The notes under the pieces were generated by a model that saw nothing but the letters and a program-made list of their open reading frames with translations, was not told the origin of the DNA and made no database searches. Both the position numbers and the translations under genes were made by a program. 44,798 bases of DNA from Alphaproteobacteria bacterium (lineage in GTDB: Bacteria; Pseudomonadota; Alphaproteobacteria; RF32; CAG-239), in NCBI GenBank assembly GCA_017444525.1, contig JAFSWL010000025.1, positions 1 to 44,798 of the forward strand, read 5' to 3'. This document shows positions 41,562 through 44,798 of the stretch, in pieces (the first letter of the stretch is position 1; the number at the start of each line of letters is the position of its first letter).

Positions 41562-41596
41562 TGGGAATCGTCGGAAATCGGCGGTTTCCATTTTTA
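41562..41596 (+). terminator. rpoD terminator
   Basis: TGGGAATCGTCG (41562-41573) pairs with CGGCGGTTTCCA (41579-41590) through three G-U wobbles and is followed by TTTTTATT, 23 bases after the rpoD stop. Confidence 0.75.
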
Positions 41597-41880
41597 TTAC
41601 CGTACATCATCGGAGCAAAATAATTCATCTCTATTATTAACTAAGTCCACTGCAATGTACATTAAGAGAGGCCAAATCATGTCTGGTTTAACGACAGAAA
41701 AAAAACGGTAACGATAATAAAAATATAGTATTACCGTACTCTTTATACATGATATTAATCAAAATATCAACAAATTCATTTAATTCAGCGCCAAAAAACA
41801 AAATTATTCCAAGCTTCTATATATAAGAAATGGACTGATTTTTAAGATATATAGTGTAAGTGTTCAACAATAAATACTTA
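41597..41880. other. Gene-free gap between convergent genes
   Basis: No credible gene is seen. GAGAGG followed by ATG at 41679 opens a frame of only ten codons that ends right after an A8 run (41698-41706 region); shifting by one base there would extend it by about 40 codons, which may be chance in AT-rich DNA. An imperfect 9-bp stem at 41856-41881 overlaps the stop of the OmpH-like gene and is a poor terminator. Confidence 0.4.
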
Positions 41881-42519
41881 CTATTGTGCCGCCGAACCTT
41901 TTACTATTTGAACAACCTTATTTGTTACATCTATAACATAATTGGTATTCACAGCCACGGATTTATTCATAAAAATTGTCGGAATATTATCTTCCGCTGC
42001 AATTTGTGCCAAAGCATTATTAATTTTATTCAAAGCATCTTGATTAGCCTTAGCATATGTATCCAACAACTCATCACGACGCATTTGCAACGGCTTAACC
42101 GATAAGGTCAGAACCTTATTTTTCATACCTTCATCTTTGATATCTTTAATTGTTTCCTGTGCTTCTTTTACCTGTCTATCGAGCTCATAAATATCTTCTT
42201 CAAATTTGCGTGAAGTCTCATGCAGACCAATACCTTCGATGGCTTTATCTATATCAAAAACATAAATTTTGCGGCCATCATCAACATTGTATGAAAAATT
42301 ACTGTTCATGTTTCCTATTTGCTCTTTTAACATACCGATTTGTTTTTTCATCGATATATTCTGTATTCCAAGAAAAATTAAAACAACTAAACCTACAACA
42401 CTGATAATCCAAACCATTTTATATAATCTCAGACATTTATCGCTGCATTCGTGTATAGTATTGCCACCCTCATTTGTAATTGAACTGTTATCAATATTAT
42501 TTTTCTCTGCTTCTTCCAT
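41881..42519 (-). CDS. Membrane-anchored OmpH/Skp-like periplasmic protein
   Basis: A 212-residue protein with a cytoplasmic 32-residue head holding two Cys, one membrane segment (about 35-54, VWIISVVGLVVLIFLGI), then a periplasmic domain: a short strand (KIYVFDIDKAIEGIGLHE), a long coiled coil (about 103-170), and a closing strand NTNYVIDVTNKVVQIVKG. Strand-coil-strand order matches the Skp/OmpH fold, a trimeric chaperone of outer-membrane proteins. Classic Skp has a cleaved signal peptide; here the anchor seems kept. It follows the trimeric autotransporter gene by 66 bases, so it may help that adhesin cross the periplasm. AGGAG precedes the ATG. Assignment rests on architecture, not on strong motifs. 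Confidence 0.65.
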   Translation of the reverse strand: MEEAEKNNIDNSSITNEGGNTIHECSDKCLRLYKMVWIISVVGLVVLIFLGIQNISMKKQIGMLKEQIGNMNSNFSYNVDDGRKIYVFDIDKAIEGIGLHETSRKFEEDIYELDRQVKEAQETIKDIKDEGMKNKVLTLSVKPLQMRRDELLDTYAKANQDALNKINNALAQIAAEDNIPTIFMNKSVAVNTNYVIDVTNKVVQIVKGSAAQ

Positions 42520-42533
42520 TTTTTCTCCTTCAT

Positions 42534-42571
42534 AAAATATAGGGAGGAGATTACCCCCTGCCCTATATTTT
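42534..42571 (-). terminator. Intercistronic stem-loop between adhesin and OmpH-like genes
   Basis: A perfect 11-bp stem (AAAATATAGGG / CCCTATATTTT, 42561-42571 with 42534-42544) ends in TTTT on the minus strand, after the adhesin stop and just before the ribosome binding site of the next gene. It should end or attenuate most adhesin transcripts, or protect their 3' ends. Confidence 0.65.
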
Positions 42572-42585
42572 AATCTAAATTAATT

Positions 42586-44798
42586 TTAGAATGAATATGT
42601 CAGCCCCATACGATAAACTGCATCATCCGATTCACTGAACGATAATCCGGCATTAACCATAAGATTGTTAGTAATCCAATGGAATGCACCGATTGCAACC
42701 GCCGGACGGGACTCATAAGAACCGGTACCGATTGACAACTGTGTCTTACCATCTGCTCGTGAATTTGGAGTCAATGCCGACATTGCTGCCAACGATGCCA
42801 TCCCCGAACGCATCTTGCGACGCAAATTATTGATTTCAGATCTATTCTGATCTACCGCATAAGATAACTTATACATATCGGCATCTAATACTCTTACGGC
42901 ATCTGTCAGATTTGAAGTTTCCGATACAAAGTATGTCTCTTTCAAACTTTCAACATTGCCGATAGCATTATTCACCGCTGCAATATTGGCATTAACTGTG
43001 TTATTTTTACTTACACCATTAAACGAAGCATTTTCTAACTCTTTTGCTTGTCCTATTTGAGAAGCTATGTCAGACAGAACATCAGCCACATACATATTTT
43101 CATTTGAAAATTCATAACCGTTAGAGCCTTTTTCGTTGGTAATTGTTGAACGATCACCGATAGCATCATCCAAAGCAGATAAATGCATTTCAACAGTGGT
43201 TCCTTTAGCCAAATTACCTTTGGCATTTGAACCTCGTTTATCATTCAATCCGTGGATTGTGCCCAAAGTTGCATCAATATTATTCAATGCTTCAACCACA
43301 GACTTCGGAGTATCATATCCGCCGTTAGTCAAATTCTTTAACTCAACATTCAGTTCGCTGATATCGCCTACTGTACTGTTAACAGCTGTAATATTTTCAT
43401 TTACGGTGTTTTCTGAACTTACACCATTATTCTTCACAACTTCGGTACGTTTTTCGATTTTATCCAAAACTTCACCGCTACCGATATGACTGTATACCTG
43501 AGAAACTGCATCAGACAATGTTTCTGCATTAATTGTGCCGTATGTAACATTATCGTTAGCAACAATCTTTGCGGTCCATCTTCCGGTTTCCTGATTAAAT
43601 TCACTACCCATAGCTGATGCCATCGTTGCCGCAACAGTAGCTGTTGTAGCCAATGTTGAAGCACTGGCATTACTGCTGTTAATTGCCGTACCGGTATCAA
43701 TACCTGTAACCGGATTTTCCATATTTCCTAACTTCAATTCGGTTGCCGTAATCGTACCATCACTGATAGTTACTTTCTTATCAGCATCTTTACCGAAAGT
43801 TACTATTCCGGCTTCATCATTAACCGCAACCGATGTTCCTAAATTAATATCGTCAGCAACAATATCAACTTTGCGTTCTGAAGTATCAACTTCCAAACCT
43901 GCGGTTACATTACCGTTTTGTGTATCCACGGCACCTACGGTTATATTTGTAGCTTTATCACCGACTTTAACCGTATTCTGACCATGACCGCCATGCAGAT
44001 CATCATTAGAAATATAACCGGACGGAGATACTCTTTGCGCTTCTTCCAAAGCATTACTTAATGCTCTGATATTTTGATTTATGGTTTGCTGATCACTGAT
44101 TGTATTCTGCGTACCGCTTGTCAATTGGTCTGATGTACCTATAGTCGTACTCAAATTGGTAAGTGCACCCTGAACACTTGTCGGACTAAATTCTGCATAG
44201 CTGACTTGTCCGCCTTTTCCGATAGTTGTATGCCATCCTTCAGCGTCTACAGTTCCACCTAATGCACTTCTAAGATTCGTGACTCCTGCAGAATCAACAG
44301 AACCTATCTTGCTGTTTACCTTATTAATGGCATCAACTAGATTCTTTGTTTCTGTTTGGGCAAATTCAACCTCTAAATCATCCAAATCACCGATAGTCTT
44401 CTTGACCAACCCGCTGGTAACCAAAGCGGTATCCGAAGCCGTCAAATCTGATGAACTTGTAAGAACACTATCCAATCCGACACCGCCAAGCATCAATTTC
44501 TCGCCTGCTTTGATGGTAACACCTTTGTCAGCTTTGATTTCGCTTCCGAACGTTACCGACTTGCCATCCTCATCAGCTTTGTTGTCGATTACCATCTCGC
44601 CGAGATCTATCTTATCTCCGCTTACTGTTATCGTCTTTCCGTTCGTATTATCTTCCGTCGTATTTATCTTAATACCCGTAGTTTCATCACCAAGATTTAT
44701 CTCGCCGCCGGCTATATCTACTGTTCCAGAACCTGACGTGTCTACCGATATTCCTTTCTCTATAGAACCGGTATCTTCATCCGTCTCGCCGATCTTGA
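42586..44798 (-). CDS. Trimeric autotransporter adhesin (YadA-like), 5' end outside the window
   Basis: The frame is open to the right edge, so at least 736 residues are visible and the signal peptide and head lie beyond it. The visible part is Asn/Thr/Ser/Gly-rich passenger. First come short repeats of the form G-x-I-x-L-G-(D/E) with Val/Ile-Thr strands (beta-roll or stalk), then repeated coiled-coil units of the type 'NTVNENITAVNSTVGDISEL' (at least three degenerate copies). The C-terminus is a YadA anchor: a coiled-coil lead-in with DQNRSEINNLRRKMRSGMASLAAM, and four amphipathic strands ending in YRMGLTYSF with terminal Phe. Three chains form one 12-strand pore. Likely surface adhesion. 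A stem-loop and the OmpH-like gene follow. Confidence 0.92.
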   Translation of the reverse strand, partial: KIGETDEDTGSIEKGISVDTSGSGTVDIAGGEINLGDETTGIKINTTEDNTNGKTITVSGDKIDLGEMVIDNKADEDGKSVTFGSEIKADKGVTIKAGEKLMLGGVGLDSVLTSSSDLTASDTALVTSGLVKKTIGDLDDLEVEFAQTETKNLVDAINKVNSKIGSVDSAGVTNLRSALGGTVDAEGWHTTIGKGGQVSYAEFSPTSVQGALTNLSTTIGTSDQLTSGTQNTISDQQTINQNIRALSNALEEAQRVSPSGYISNDDLHGGHGQNTVKVGDKATNITVGAVDTQNGNVTAGLEVDTSERKVDIVADDINLGTSVAVNDEAGIVTFGKDADKKVTISDGTITATELKLGNMENPVTGIDTGTAINSSNASASTLATTATVAATMASAMGSEFNQETGRWTAKIVANDNVTYGTINAETLSDAVSQVYSHIGSGEVLDKIEKRTEVVKNNGVSSENTVNENITAVNSTVGDISELNVELKNLTNGGYDTPKSVVEALNNIDATLGTIHGLNDKRGSNAKGNLAKGTTVEMHLSALDDAIGDRSTITNEKGSNGYEFSNENMYVADVLSDIASQIGQAKELENASFNGVSKNNTVNANIAAVNNAIGNVESLKETYFVSETSNLTDAVRVLDADMYKLSYAVDQNRSEINNLRRKMRSGMASLAAMSALTPNSRADGKTQLSIGTGSYESRPAVAIGAFHWITNNLMVNAGLSFSESDDAVYRMGLTYSF

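Noticed and set aside
41679-41850. Small gene broken by slippage at an A8 run
   Set aside because: Only ten codons precede the run, the extension after a one-base shift is low-complexity and could be open by chance, and no homologue is recognised.
43434-43700. Minus-strand frame inside the adhesin gene
   Set aside because: Overlaps the adhesin in another frame on the same strand, with no ribosome binding site and no recognisable product.

Overview
The window is AT-rich DNA whose gene content and order point to an alphaproteobacterium. Markers are ftsE-ftsX next to an MJ0042-type zinc-ribbon gene, a YqeY-like gene followed by dnaG and rpoD, a mitochondrial-processing-peptidase-like M16 protease, and a pilin with a GRSMIEMLG-type N-terminus. 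From memory these pilins and the low GC fit the small-genome, host-associated (gut) alphaproteobacteria usually known from metagenomes. That placement is an inference and no marker was aligned.

Layout. Positions 1-530 hold no credible gene but carry a run of perfect stem-loops and terminators, followed by two unknown, very AT-rich genes (531-2130). A minus-strand block then runs to 20152. It holds a periplasmic cyclophilin and a DsbD-like reductase (2187-4505); an eight-gene glycan operon (4600-13766) with UDP-galactopyranose mutase, a GlfT2-like galactofuranosyltransferase, two other GT2 enzymes, a ferredoxin/FrhB/pyruvyl-transferase fusion, and a zeta-toxin-like kinase between a small helical protein and a histidine phosphatase; a pilin-like protein; a large unknown membrane protein; an L,D-transpeptidase; L-serine dehydratase; an EF-hand protein; and gltX.

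The stretch 20153-23499 is a small accessory junction. It contains an unknown gene, a 332-bp internally deleted IS150-type element that keeps both ends and the 3' tail of its transposase, elbB and an M16 peptidase gene on overlapping divergent promoters, and a 50-codon ORF built from two 18-residue Cys-containing repeats.

From 36082 down to 23500 eleven tightly packed minus-strand genes look like one operon: ftsE, ftsX, ydcF-like, plsC-like, sppA, gatC, gatA, gatB, a polytopic protein with a possible degenerate sulfatase-like domain, yejE and yejF. Reading the other way from 36200 are the zinc-ribbon protein, YqeY, primase and the primary sigma factor. The right edge carries a Skp/OmpH-like membrane-anchored protein downstream of a trimeric autotransporter adhesin that runs off the window.

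Taken together the window is dominated by envelope biology: a galactofuranose-containing surface glycan, pilin, adhesin with its putative chaperone, disulfide chemistry, peptidoglycan cross-linking, division and phospholipid acylation. The most unusual part is the zeta-like kinase / histidine phosphatase / small-protein module translationally coupled to the glycan operon. Next are the 18-residue-repeat micro-ORF and the degenerate-looking sulfatase-topology protein. No tRNA, rRNA or CRISPR array was recognised.
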